Assembly (NCBI GenBank): GCA_964442285.1 | Contig: CAYTZH010000006.1 | Location: 1-64,000, forward strand | DNA from: CAYTZH01 sp964442285 | Lineage (GTDB): Bacteria; Myxococcota_A; UBA9160; JAFDET01 | Direction: 5' to 3' | Length of the DNA: 64,000 nucleotides | In this document: positions 16,690-24,392 of the stretch, in pieces | How positions within the stretch are numbered: the stretch's first letter is position 1 | Layout: every line of letters starts with the position of its first letter | Notes under the pieces: generated by a model | What the model was told of the DNA's origin: nothing | Seen by the model: only the letters and a program-made list of their open reading frames with translations | Database searches by the model: none | Made by a program: the position numbers and the translations under genes

Positions 16690-17340
16690 ATGCCCCTCGA
16701 CGTCGACGTCTTCTGGTCGTTCCGCAGCCCCTACTCCTACCTCGCCACCCGACGCCTCGTCACCCTCCAAGAACGCTACGACGTGGACCTCCACGTCCGC
16801 CCCGTGCTTCCCATCGCGGTGCGCACGCCCGAGTTCTTCGAGCGGGTGAACCCGCTCTGGCCCCGCTACCTGGTGCGGGACACCTTCCGGATCGCCCAGC
16901 AGCAGGGGATCCCCTACGGCTGGCCGCGACCGGATCCCGTCGTCATGGGTCCGGACGGTCGCTATCCCGAGGAGCAGCCCTACATCCACCGGCTCACCCG
17001 CCTCGGCGTGGCGGCGGTGGAGCGCGGCCGGGGCCTGCCCTTCATCGACGAGGTGTCCCAGCTGATCTGGGGCGGCGAGGTCGCGGGCTGGAACGAGGGA
17101 GACCACCTGGCGCAGGCGGCCGAGCGCGCCGGCCTGGACCTGGCCGAGCTCGACACCGCCATCGAAGCCGAGCCGGAGCGCCACGCCCAGGTCATCGAGG
17201 ACAGCCACGAGGCCCTCGCCGCCGCCGGCCACTGGGGCGTCCCCACCCTGGTGTTCCAGGGCGAGCCCTTCTTCGGCCAGGACCGCCTCGAGCTCCTGCA
17301 CTGGCGCCTGGCGCAGCACGGACTCAAGGAGCGCGCATGA
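16690..17340 (+). CDS. 2-hydroxychromene-2-carboxylate isomerase / DsbA-family protein
   Basis: 216 residues. It opens with DVDVFWSFRSPYSYLATRRL, where Ser in RSPYSY is the position of the glutathione-contacting residue of kappa-class GST and HCCA isomerase; there is no CxxC, so it is not a thiol oxidase. The helical insert and the closing thioredoxin-fold block HWGVPTLVFQGEPFFGQDRLELLHWRL are conserved. HCCA isomerases act in naphthalene breakdown, but most family members in non-degraders have unknown glutathione-linked roles. Its stop overlaps the next gene start (ATGA), so it is co-translated with an aldo/keto reductase. Confidence 0.85.
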   Translation: MPLDVDVFWSFRSPYSYLATRRLVTLQERYDVDLHVRPVLPIAVRTPEFFERVNPLWPRYLVRDTFRIAQQQGIPYGWPRPDPVVMGPDGRYPEEQPYIHRLTRLGVAAVERGRGLPFIDEVSQLIWGGEVAGWNEGDHLAQAAERAGLDLAELDTAIEAEPERHAQVIEDSHEALAAAGHWGVPTLVFQGEPFFGQDRLELLHWRLAQHGLKERA

Positions 17341-18236
17341 CCCTCGCCACCCGCCCCCTCGGCCGGACCGGCCACGCCTCGTCGCTGCTCGCCTTCGCCG
17401 GCGCCGCCCTCTGGCCCCTCGATCCCGACGCCGCCACGGCGGCGGCCGAGGACGCCCTGGAGCGCGGCGTGAACCATTTCGATGTCGCCCCCTCCTACGG
17501 CGACGCCGAGCTGCGCCTCGGCCCTACCGTGGAGCGCCACCGGGATCGCCTGTTCCTGGCCTGCAAGACCCGGGAGCGCCGCGCCCGCGGCGCCCGGGAG
17601 GAGCTGGCGCGCTCGCTCGAGCGGCTGCGCACCGACCGGCTCGACCTCTACCAGGCCCACGCGCTCGGCAGCTACCGCGACCTCGAGTCCCTGCTGGGCC
17701 CCGGCGGCGCCATCGAGGTGTTCGAGGAGGCCCGGGCCGACGGACGCGTGCGCTTCCTCGGCATCACGGGTCATCACTGCGGGGTGCTGCGCGCGGCCCT
17801 CGAGCGGCATCCCTTCGACACCGTGATGTTCCCGCTGAACCCGGCCCAGGGCGCGGATCCGAGCGAGGCCGCGGACTACCGCCCGCTGCTGGCCGCGGCC
17901 GCCGAGCGCGGCGTGGGCGCGATCGGCATCAAGGCCATCGCGCGCGGGCCCTGGCCGAACGGCGTCTGGCGGAAGTTCACCACCTGGTACGAGCCCCACG
18001 GCGAGGCGGAGGCCCAGGAGACGGGGCTGCGGTTCTCGCTGTCGCACCCGATCGCGACGACGGTGCTCCCCTCGGACATCGGCCTCTGGCCGGCGCTGTT
18101 CGAGATGGCCGAGCGCTTCGCGCCACTCGACGCGTCCGCCTGTGAGGCCCTGGTGGAGGGCTCCCGGGATGCGACGCCGCTCTACGAGACGTTCGTGCAG
18201 CCCGCCCGGCAGGCCTACGGGCCGCCGCGGGCGTGA
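17337..18236 (+). CDS. Aldo/keto reductase (second paralogue)
   Basis: 299 residues. It shows RPLGRTGHASSLLAFAGAALWPL, FDVAPSYGDAELRLGP (tetrad Asp/Tyr), LFLACKTRER (Lys), DLYQAHALGS (His), VRFLGITGHHCGVLRAAL and IKAIARGPWP. It lacks the long NADPH-phosphate loop of the first reductase and ends with HPIATTVLPSDIGLWPALFEMAERF, the pattern of a distinct AKR group close to 2Fe-2S-lacking predicted oxidoreductases. Only modest similarity to the neighbour at 15696 is visible, so this is not a recent duplication. Start and stop overlap both flanking genes (ATGA and GTGA), showing a tightly coupled operon. Confidence 0.88.
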   Translation: MTLATRPLGRTGHASSLLAFAGAALWPLDPDAATAAAEDALERGVNHFDVAPSYGDAELRLGPTVERHRDRLFLACKTRERRARGAREELARSLERLRTDRLDLYQAHALGSYRDLESLLGPGGAIEVFEEARADGRVRFLGITGHHCGVLRAALERHPFDTVMFPLNPAQGADPSEAADYRPLLAAAAERGVGAIGIKAIARGPWPNGVWRKFTTWYEPHGEAEAQETGLRFSLSHPIATTVLPSDIGLWPALFEMAERFAPLDASACEALVEGSRDATPLYETFVQPARQAYGPPRA

Positions 18237-18946
18237 GGGCCGCCGTGTTCCTGCGCCAGATCGCGCTCGTCGCCCGGGACCTGGACGCCGCCACCCAGGA
18301 GGTCACGCGAACCCTCGGCGTCGAGGTCGCCTACCGGGACCCCGGCGTGAAGATCTTCGGCCTGCGCAACGTGGTCATGCCCGTCGGCGACACCTTCCTC
18401 GAGATCGTGTCCCCGGTGGCGGACGACGCCCCCGCCGCCCGCTACCTGGAGCGCCACGGGAGCGACGGCGGCTACATGGTGATGCTGCAGAGCGCCGACC
18501 TCGACGCCGACCGCGCGCGGCTGGAGCGGCTCGGCGTCCGCACCGTGTGGAGCGCCGAGCTCGACGACATCCGCAGCGTCCACCTCCACCCCAAGGACAC
18601 CGGGGGCGCCATCCTCTCCCTGGACACGCCCACGCCCGCGGAGGCCTGGCGCTGGGCGGGGCCCGACTGGCGCGACCACGTGCGCACGGATCGCGCCCGC
18701 CGGCTCCTGGGCGCCGAGCTGGCCGCGCCCGATCCGGAGGCGCTGGCCCGCCGCTGGTCCGAGGTGCTCGACCTGCCGGTCGCCGGGCGGCACGCCGGCG
18801 AGTGCGAGATCCCCCTGGCGCCGGGCATGCTCCGCTTCGTCCCGGGCGAGCGCGAGCGCCTGATGGGCATCGACGTCGAGGCCGCCGACCCGACCCAGGC
18901 GGGTCGCCGGAGCGACGCGGTCGGCATCGCGATCCACTGGGTCTGA
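18233..18946 (+). CDS. VOC superfamily (glyoxalase-like) protein
   Basis: 237 residues from a GTG that overlaps the preceding stop. Paired beta-alpha-beta-beta-beta modules of the vicinal oxygen chelate fold are visible: LRQIALVARDLDAATQEVTRTLGVEV ... FLEIVSPV ... GGYMVMLQSADLD ... RSVHLHPKDTGGAILSLDTP, then a second weaker module from about residue 155 (ARRWSEVLDLPVAGRHAGECEIPLAPGMLRFVPG). His in VHLHPK and Glu in FLEIV are likely metal ligands. Possible activities include dioxygenase, lyase or isomerase. It ends the reductase/isomerase cluster and could process the same small carbonyl substrate, but this is only context. Confidence 0.82.
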   Translation: MRAAVFLRQIALVARDLDAATQEVTRTLGVEVAYRDPGVKIFGLRNVVMPVGDTFLEIVSPVADDAPAARYLERHGSDGGYMVMLQSADLDADRARLERLGVRTVWSAELDDIRSVHLHPKDTGGAILSLDTPTPAEAWRWAGPDWRDHVRTDRARRLLGAELAAPDPEALARRWSEVLDLPVAGRHAGECEIPLAPGMLRFVPGERERLMGIDVEAADPTQAGRRSDAVGIAIHWV

Positions 18947-19049
18947 ACGGCACCACCCGCGGCCCCCGGACCTCGTGACACTTCCGTCCCTCCCGCGCCA
19001 CCCATCGGTGTGTACCGAAGCGCAGGAGGGTACCGGGTGGAACTCGACG

Positions 19050-19457
19050 ATGGCGGTGGATATCGGCCTGGAGCCTCGCCGTGTGGGTCGGCACGGCGAC
19101 GGGCGCGCTGGCGGCGCCTCAGGACTTCTCGTTCCGCGGGACCTTCGGGGCCGACGACGAGGTCGCGCTCTTCGACTTCACCGCCAACGGCGCCTCCACG
19201 GTCACCCTGCGGACTTACAGCTACGCCGGCGGCACCCAGGCCGACGGGACGCCGATCGCGGCGGGGGGGTTCGACCCGATCCTCACCCACTTCGACGGCA
19301 CCGGGCTCCTGATCGACGCGTCAACGGAGACAACCGTACCGGCTTCTGGGCGTTCGACGTTCTCAACGTGGAGACCGCGGTTCCCGAGCCGTCGACCGAG
19401 CTGCTCCTGGGCCTGGGCCTCGCGGGCCTGCTACGGGCCGGCCGGCACCGGCGGTAG
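19050..19457 (+). pseudogene. Broken DVUA0089-type PEP-CTERM protein gene
   Basis: In one frame (from about 19057) an export-signal-like run WISAWSLAVWVGTATGALA is followed by FSFRGTFGADDEVALFDFTANG and GGFDPILTHFDGTGLLID, the start of the DVUA0089 family. After that the frame changes: the other frame gives NRTGFWAFDVLNVETAVPEPSTELLLGLGLAGLL and RHRR, the family's end with a PEP-CTERM tail. The ~100-residue middle is missing, so an internal deletion shifted the frame. A plausible ATG (19050) lies in the frame of the tail, not of the signal peptide, so a second lesion or a lost start is likely. The end overlaps the converging PQQ dehydrogenase gene. Confidence 0.72.
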
Positions 19458-21548
19458 CCGCGAGAGCACGTAGGCCTGGATCCAGCGCACCTCCTCGGCC
19501 GAGAGCACGTCGGCGAAGGACGGCATGCCGTGGTCGGCGCGGATCCCGCCCAGCACGATCTCCCCGAACGTGCGCTGGACCGCGTCCGGGGCGTAGCGGA
19601 GGTCGGGCAGCACGCCGCCCCCGACCGCCCCGATCCCGTGGCACACCGCGCACCACTGGTGGTAGCGCTCGGCGCCCCGGCCCAGGGCCTCCGCGCCCGC
19701 TGCGACCTCGAAGCGGGGGCGCATCCGGGCCGGTGCGGGCGGTGGCGCCGGGGACGGCGCCGCGCCCTCCAGGGCAAACACCAGCAGGTGTCCCGCCCCG
19801 CGCACCCCCGCCTCGGCCGCGGCGTCGCCCGCGGCCAGGGCGAAGGACCCGCCCCACCCCGCCATCACGGCCACGTACTGCACGCCGTCCACCCGGTAGG
19901 TGATGGGCGCGGCCACGATTCCGGTGGGCGCGGGATGCTCGAACAGCACGGCGCCGTCCTCGGCCCGGTAGGCCAGGAAGCGGCCGTCGGCGGTGCCCTG
20001 GAAGACCAGGTTGCCCGCCGTGGCGAGCACGCCGCCGTTGTTCGCAGCCCCGTACTCCGCCCGCCAGACCTCCCGCTGCGCGACCGGATCCCAGGCCAGC
20101 AGGTGCCCGGACACCACCGCGCCACCTGCACCCGGCGGCGGCAGCCCCCGATACATGGCCATGTGGAGGCCCGTGTTGTGCCCGCGACCGACCCGGCGGT
20201 AGGTGGGGTCCACGGTGTAGAGCCCCGGCATCTCCTGGGCCGGGATGTAGACCAGCCCGGTGCCCGGATGGAACGCCATGGGGTGCCAGTTGTGACCGCC
20301 GCTGCTCGACGGCCGCATCAGCACCGGGCGATCCGTGGCCCGCACCCCCGGGCGCTCGCGCGGGCGCCCCGTGCGCGGATCGACGCCATCGGCCCAGGTG
20401 ACCTCCACGTAGGGCTCGGCCGAGAGGAGCTCGCCGCTGGCGCGATCGAGGACGTAGAAGAAGCCGTTCTTCGGCGCCTGCAGGAGCACGCGCCGCCGCC
20501 GTCCCTCCAGCACCAGCTCCGTGAGCACCATGTGCTGGGTGGCCGTGAAGTCCCAGCTGTCGCCGGGCGTGGTCTGGTAGTGCCAGACGAGGCGACCGTC
20601 GCGGACGTCCAGGGCGAGGATCGACGACAGGTAGAGGTTGTCGCCCCCGCCCGGGCTGCGCAGGTCGCGGCTCCAGGGACCGCCATTGCCGGTCCCGACG
20701 TAGAGGAGACCGAGCTCCGGGTCGTAGGCCAGGGAGTCCCACACGGTCCCCCCGCCGCCGTGCTCCCACCAGCGACCGACCCAGGTCCGCGCGGCGCGCT
20801 CCAGGGCCGGCGACTCGAAGCCGTCGGCCGGGTTCCCCGGAACCGTGTAGGTACGCCACAGGAGCGCACCGTCGTCGGGATCGTACGCGGAGACGTAGCC
20901 GCGCACGCCCAGATCGGCACCGCTGTTGCCGATCACCACCCGTCCCCCGGCGATGCGCGGTGCGCCGGTGAGGGTGTAGGGCTCTTCGGGATTCGTGGTC
21001 TGGACGCTCCAGAGCGGCCGCCCGCTGTCGGCATCCAGGGCGATCAGGCGACCGTCCAGGGCCCCGACGAAGATCCGGCCCGCGTGGTAGGCGGGACCGC
21101 GATTCACCACGTCGCAACACACGATCCGCGCGATCGCGCGCGGCACCTCCGGATCGAAGGACCAGCGCGGCGCTCCGCTCGCGGCGTCGAAGGCGTGGAC
21201 CGTGCTCCAGGTGCCCGTGGTGTAGAGGACACCGTCCACCACCAGGGGCGTCGCCTCGAGCCCCCGAGCCGTCCCGAAGTCGTGGCTCCAGGCCAGCCCG
21301 AGGCGTCCGACGTTGCCCGCGTGGATCTGGTCCAGGGGACTGAAACGCGTCTCGTGGGGCGTGCGCCCGTGCCGCGCCCAGTCGTCCGCGCGACGCGCGG
21401 GCGCCTCCCACCCCCCGCGCAGGAGCGGGGCCGACAGCGCGCAGGCAAGACCGGGGCCCAGCGCCAGGGCGAGCAGCAGCCGACGTCGGATCGCGTGGGT
21501 CCTCCGCGGGCACTCTAGCCCGACCCCGGGCGGGACGCGGGCAGCCAC
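19431..21548 (-). CDS. PQQ-dependent dehydrogenase with C-terminal cytochrome c domain (quinohaemoprotein)
   Basis: 705 residues. Signal peptide near 20-40. Eight-bladed PQQ propeller: WARHGRTPHETRFSPLDQIHAGNVGRLGLAWS, adjacent Cys144-Cys145 (the vicinal disulfide), GNGGPWS, SPGGGDNLYLSSILALDV with the catalytic Asp, YQTTPGDSWDFTATQ, GGHNWHPMAFHP, and repeated Ala/Gly-Trp docking motifs. A haem c domain follows: CAVCH at 633-637 and Met in HGMPSF. It should oxidise an alcohol in the periplasm and hand electrons to its own haem, like type II alcohol dehydrogenases. At 210-214 GADLG replaces GAELG: the metal-binding Glu is Asp. It diverges from the small lipoprotein gene by 20 bases. Confidence 0.9.
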   Translation of the reverse strand: MAARVPPGVGLECPRRTHAIRRRLLLALALGPGLACALSAPLLRGGWEAPARRADDWARHGRTPHETRFSPLDQIHAGNVGRLGLAWSHDFGTARGLEATPLVVDGVLYTTGTWSTVHAFDAASGAPRWSFDPEVPRAIARIVCCDVVNRGPAYHAGRIFVGALDGRLIALDADSGRPLWSVQTTNPEEPYTLTGAPRIAGGRVVIGNSGADLGVRGYVSAYDPDDGALLWRTYTVPGNPADGFESPALERAARTWVGRWWEHGGGGTVWDSLAYDPELGLLYVGTGNGGPWSRDLRSPGGGDNLYLSSILALDVRDGRLVWHYQTTPGDSWDFTATQHMVLTELVLEGRRRRVLLQAPKNGFFYVLDRASGELLSAEPYVEVTWADGVDPRTGRPRERPGVRATDRPVLMRPSSSGGHNWHPMAFHPGTGLVYIPAQEMPGLYTVDPTYRRVGRGHNTGLHMAMYRGLPPPGAGGAVVSGHLLAWDPVAQREVWRAEYGAANNGGVLATAGNLVFQGTADGRFLAYRAEDGAVLFEHPAPTGIVAAPITYRVDGVQYVAVMAGWGGSFALAAGDAAAEAGVRGAGHLLVFALEGAAPSPAPPPAPARMRPRFEVAAGAEALGRGAERYHQWCAVCHGIGAVGGGVLPDLRYAPDAVQRTFGEIVLGGIRADHGMPSFADVLSAEEVRWIQAYVLSRLPPVPAGP

Positions 21549-21568
21549 GAAGGTTATGATCCGCCGCC

Positions 21569-21976
21569 ATGGGGAGGCCCGTGCCGAGAATGCCCGCTCT
21601 GGCCCTCACCGCCGCGCTCACCGGGATCGTGGGCTGCGGCGGCCCCCTGCTGATGATCCCCGGCGGTCGCCTGGCCGGCGAGGAGCGGCCCGCCCCGAGC
21701 GACTTCTCCGCCCTGCAGGACGGTGTCTTCGAGCTCGAGACCCGGCCCGACGATCCCTACTCGGTGCAGCTCAACTACAGGGTCCGCAACGGCCGGCTCT
21801 ACATCGACCCCGCCGAGGGCCGCCGCTGGCTGGCGCACATCCGCAAGGATCCTCGCGTGCGCGCCCGCTTCGGCGACGTCATCCATCCGCTCCGGGCGAC
21901 CCTCGTCCGGGACCCGGCCGAGCGCGAGGGCTTCGACCCCGAACGCCTCGTCTACCGCCTCGAGGCGCGCGAGTAG
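21569..21976 (+). CDS. Small lipoprotein, possible split-barrel fold
   Basis: 135 residues (or 128 from the second Met at 21590). The signal peptide ends at a lipobox (TGIVGC). The mature part contains PYSVQLNYRVRNGRLYIDP, EGRRWLAHIRKDPRVRARFGDVIHPLRATLVRD, a pattern reminiscent of flavin/deazaflavin-binding split barrels, where a beta strand pair is followed by a helix containing RxW and DPRVR. That resemblance is weak and the protein is short, so function is left open. It is transcribed away from the quinoprotein and lies two bases before the next gene, so these two plus-strand genes are likely coupled. Confidence 0.7.
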   Translation: MGRPVPRMPALALTAALTGIVGCGGPLLMIPGGRLAGEERPAPSDFSALQDGVFELETRPDDPYSVQLNYRVRNGRLYIDPAEGRRWLAHIRKDPRVRARFGDVIHPLRATLVRDPAEREGFDPERLVYRLEARE

Positions 21977-21978
21977 CC

Positions 21979-22383
21979 GTGTCCGAGCTCGATGCCCGCC
22001 AGACCTTCGGCCGGCTCTGCCAGCAGGTCTGTGCCAGCCAGGGCTGGCGACTGCTGCCGACGGGCGTGGAGGTGCGCTGGGGCGACGGGCGCCACCAGCT
22101 CGTCCGGCTCGAGCTCTTCGACCACGACGGCCAGACCGTCGTCCGGCTGCTGACGAGCATCGGCCCCGTGGGCGACCTGGAGCGGTCGCGGCTGCTCCAG
22201 GCGCTGCGCGCCAACGGCGAGCTGGCCCACGGCGCCCTCGCCGTGCGGGACGAGGAGCTCGTGATGACCGATACGCTGCTGGTGGCCGAGGCCGACGCGC
22301 GGGAAATGGAGGCCGCCGTGGCCTTCCTGGCGCGCACCGCCGACGACTACGAGCGCGTGCTCTTCGACACCGACGACCACTGA
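21979..22383 (+). CDS. CesT/YbjN-like small protein
   Basis: 134 residues from GTG 21979, three bases after the preceding stop; an upstream in-frame extension would run through the previous gene. The order of elements, helix (LDARQTFGRLCQQVCASQGW), strands (VEVRWGDGRHQLVRLELFDHDGQTVVRLLTSIGPV), helix (RSRLLQALRANGELAHGALAVRDEELVMTDTLLVA) and final helix (MEAAVAFLARTADDYERVLF), fits the type III chaperone / YbjN fold. Such proteins bind partner polypeptides or have unknown roles in motility and stress. No secretion system is nearby, so a YbjN-like role is more likely. Moderate confidence on fold, low on function. Confidence 0.7.
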   Translation: MSELDARQTFGRLCQQVCASQGWRLLPTGVEVRWGDGRHQLVRLELFDHDGQTVVRLLTSIGPVGDLERSRLLQALRANGELAHGALAVRDEELVMTDTLLVAEADAREMEAAVAFLARTADDYERVLFDTDDH

Positions 22384-22392
22384 CCCGGCCGC

Positions 22393-23232
22393 TCAGCCCT
22401 GGGCGGCGAGCTCCACGGCCTCGCGCGCCTTCTTCTCCAGGGCCTGGACGCCCTTCTCCGGCACGCCGAGCGCGGCGGCCTCCTCGGACCCGACGGGGTC
22501 GGGGCCTCCGTCCTGGAGCCCGATCCCGACCCGGTTGCACACCTGGTCCACCAGCCGGACCACCAGGCTCAGGGTGTCGCTCGGGTCGACGCAGTCGTCG
22601 TGGTGGTGGCGCGCGATCTCGGCGCAGACGGGGGGGAGGTTCCAGCGCTGCAGGAGGTCGTACCCCTTCTCGTTGTGCATCGAGGCCAGCAGCTCGGGCG
22701 CGGCCGCGATCAGCGCCGGGCGCTCCTCGCAGTCCACGTCGTCCAGCACCCGGAGCACGAAGAGCTTGCCCACATCGTGGAGCAGGCCGCCCAGGAAGGC
22801 GGCCTGACCGAGATCGGGACGGCGGAGCTTGCCCACCAGCCAGCGGCCGGAGACGGCGCTGCCCACGGCATGGCGCCAGAGACGCTCGAGCAGCCCGCGG
22901 AGCTCCACCTCGCGCACCCGGTAGGCCGCGCCGTGGCTGATCATGAACACCAGGTGGGACACCTCCTGGACGCCGAGCCGCATGATGGCGTCGTGGACGT
23001 CGAGGAGCTTCTCGAGACCGCGGTAGTAGCTCGAGTTGGCGAGCCGGAGCAACGCCGTGGTGAGCGTGGGATCGCGTCGGATCAGCGTCTCGACGGCGCC
23101 CATGTCGAAGTCGGGCTCGAGCAGCAGCTCCTGGAGCTCGATCCCGACCGGGTCGAACAACGGCAGCTCGGTCTTGCCCGCAGCGATGTGGTCCTCGACC
23201 ACCTGCTGGATCCAGTCGCCGGCCTGCTCCAT
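22393..23232 (-). CDS. HDOD domain signalling protein
   Basis: 279 residues from ATG 23232, preceded by GGGGAGGG; an upstream ATG would add an Arg-rich extension that looks non-coding. The HDOD core is clear: LFDPVGIELQELLLEPDFDMGAVETLIRRDPTLTTALLRLANSSYYRG (N-terminal lobe) then RLGVQEVSHLVFMIS, LWRHAVGSAVSGRWL, AAFLGGLLHDVGKLFVLRVL and a C-terminal helix with CAEIARHHHDD. HDOD proteins are non-canonical HD relatives that regulate via protein contacts, often with cyclic-di-GMP or motility systems. Unusually, both HDVGK and HHHDD are kept, so metal binding or hydrolysis cannot be excluded. It converges with the preceding CesT-like gene. Confidence 0.88.
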   Translation of the reverse strand: MEQAGDWIQQVVEDHIAAGKTELPLFDPVGIELQELLLEPDFDMGAVETLIRRDPTLTTALLRLANSSYYRGLEKLLDVHDAIMRLGVQEVSHLVFMISHGAAYRVREVELRGLLERLWRHAVGSAVSGRWLVGKLRRPDLGQAAFLGGLLHDVGKLFVLRVLDDVDCEERPALIAAAPELLASMHNEKGYDLLQRWNLPPVCAEIARHHHDDCVDPSDTLSLVVRLVDQVCNRVGIGLQDGGPDPVGSEEAAALGVPEKGVQALEKKAREAVELAAQG

Positions 23233-23452
23233 GGATCGGTCGCCCTCCCCATCCGATGGGTCGTGCCTGTATCGCGGAGCAACCGGGTCGCAGCTTGAGG
23301 GATTCCGGAGCGCAGCGCGCCCCACGCGCCGCCTTCCCGGGGCTCGTCCCTATCCCTTCCTGGTCGCAAACCCCGAGTCGGCCTCGCCGGTGCGGACGCC
23401 AGGGCCGGCAGTGGATATCCTACGCCGCCAGCGCGCCCAGCCAGGAGATCCC

Positions 23453-24298
23453 TTGAGCAGCGATGCCCCCGCGGTCGCCGCGGCCGCCCCGGCGGTCCCG
23501 ACCCCCCGCGCTTGGCTCGGACTGGAGTCGACCCACAACCCCCACCGCTGGGTGCTGCCCGTGCACCCCCCGGTCTGCACCCCGGTCGGCTTCCTCTTCG
23601 GCGGAAGCGGGCTGGCCGCCGCGGCCGAGGCCCTCGAGGCCAGCACCGGCCGGCCGCTGGTCTGGGCCACGGCCCAGTACCTGGCCTTCGCCCGGCCGCC
23701 GTCCATCCTGGACCTCGACACCCGCATCGCCGTGTCGGGCCGCCACGTCACCCAGGCCCGGGCCGTGGGTCACGTAGGAGATCAGGAGATCCTCACCGTC
23801 AACGCGGCCCTGGGCCGGCGCGACTTCGACGTGGAGCGACAGTGGGCCCGCCGGCCCGCCGCGCCGCCACCCGACGACTGTCCGCCCATGGACCATCCCT
23901 TCGAGGAGGTCGAGTGCATCCACTCCCGGATCGAGCTGCGGGTGGCGGCGGGAGAGCCCGCCGTCCGCGACGGCACCCCCAGCACCGACGGCCGCTCCCT
24001 GATCTGGGCCCGCTTCCGCCAGCCGCTGGCGGACAGCGCCGCCGCCCTGGCGCTGATCGCGGACTTCATGCCGTCGGGCATCGGCCGGGCCCTCGGCCGT
24101 CACGGCGGCGGCAACAGCCTCGACAACACCATCCGCGTCCTCGACGTCGCGCGCAGCGAGTGGGTGCTGGGCGAGATCCAGGTGGAAGGCCTCCGCAACG
24201 GCTTCGCCCACGGCTTCATGCGGCTGTGGTCCGAGGACGGCCGGCTGCTGGCAAGCGGCAGTCAGTCGGCCATCGCGCGGCTCTTCGAGCCGGCGTAG
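23453..24298 (+). CDS. Acyl-CoA thioesterase, double hotdog (TesB-like)
   Basis: 281 residues from TTG 23453, chosen because AGGAG sits six bases upstream and upstream in-frame sequence is unlike coding. The N-terminal hotdog has GFLFGGSGLAAAAEALEASTGRPLVWATAQYLAFARPPSILDLDTRIAVSGRHVTQARAVGHVGDQEILTVNAALGRRDF, and the second half has SLIWARFRQPL, ADFMPSGIG and NSLDNTIRVLD, with Asn-Thr-Ile as in TesB active regions. A conserved Asp/Thr pair around LDNTIR is consistent. It would cleave acyl-CoA to free acid and CoA. The wax ester synthase lies 9 kb away on the opposite strand, without operon linkage. Downstream is a tandem repeat. Confidence 0.85.
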   Translation: MSSDAPAVAAAAPAVPTPRAWLGLESTHNPHRWVLPVHPPVCTPVGFLFGGSGLAAAAEALEASTGRPLVWATAQYLAFARPPSILDLDTRIAVSGRHVTQARAVGHVGDQEILTVNAALGRRDFDVERQWARRPAAPPPDDCPPMDHPFEEVECIHSRIELRVAAGEPAVRDGTPSTDGRSLIWARFRQPLADSAAALALIADFMPSGIGRALGRHGGGNSLDNTIRVLDVARSEWVLGEIQVEGLRNGFAHGFMRLWSEDGRLLASGSQSAIARLFEPA

Positions 24299-24300
24299 CG

Positions 24301-24386
24301 GGGGATCGTCGGGTCCGAACAACGGGGATCGTCGGGTCCGAACAACGGGGATCGTCGGGTCCGAACAACGGGGATCGTCGGGTCCG
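24301..24386 (+). repeat. 23-bp tandem repeat, 3.7 copies
   Basis: Three exact copies of a 23-base unit (24301-24323, 24324-24346, 24347-24369) and a 17-base fourth copy (24370-24386). The unit starts GGGGATCGTCGGGTCCG and ends AACAAC; within it TCGGGTCCGA has 4-base palindromic arms. It fills the space between the thioesterase stop and the DUF3604 start. No T-tract follows, so it is not an intrinsic terminator. It could be an operator array or a slippage product. Confidence 0.95.
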
Positions 24387-24392
24387 GCGGCC

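Noticed and set aside
16690..17340. Thiol-disulfide oxidoreductase (DsbA)
   Set aside because: The active-site CxxC is absent; the Ser-containing RSPYSY motif fits the HCCA isomerase / kappa GST group.
19431..21548. Lanthanide-dependent PQQ dehydrogenase
   Set aside because: I could not place the extra lanthanide Asp with confidence from memory, so no metal claim is made beyond the Glu to Asp change.
24301..24386. CRISPR array
   Set aside because: The units are contiguous with no spacers, and no cas gene is present.
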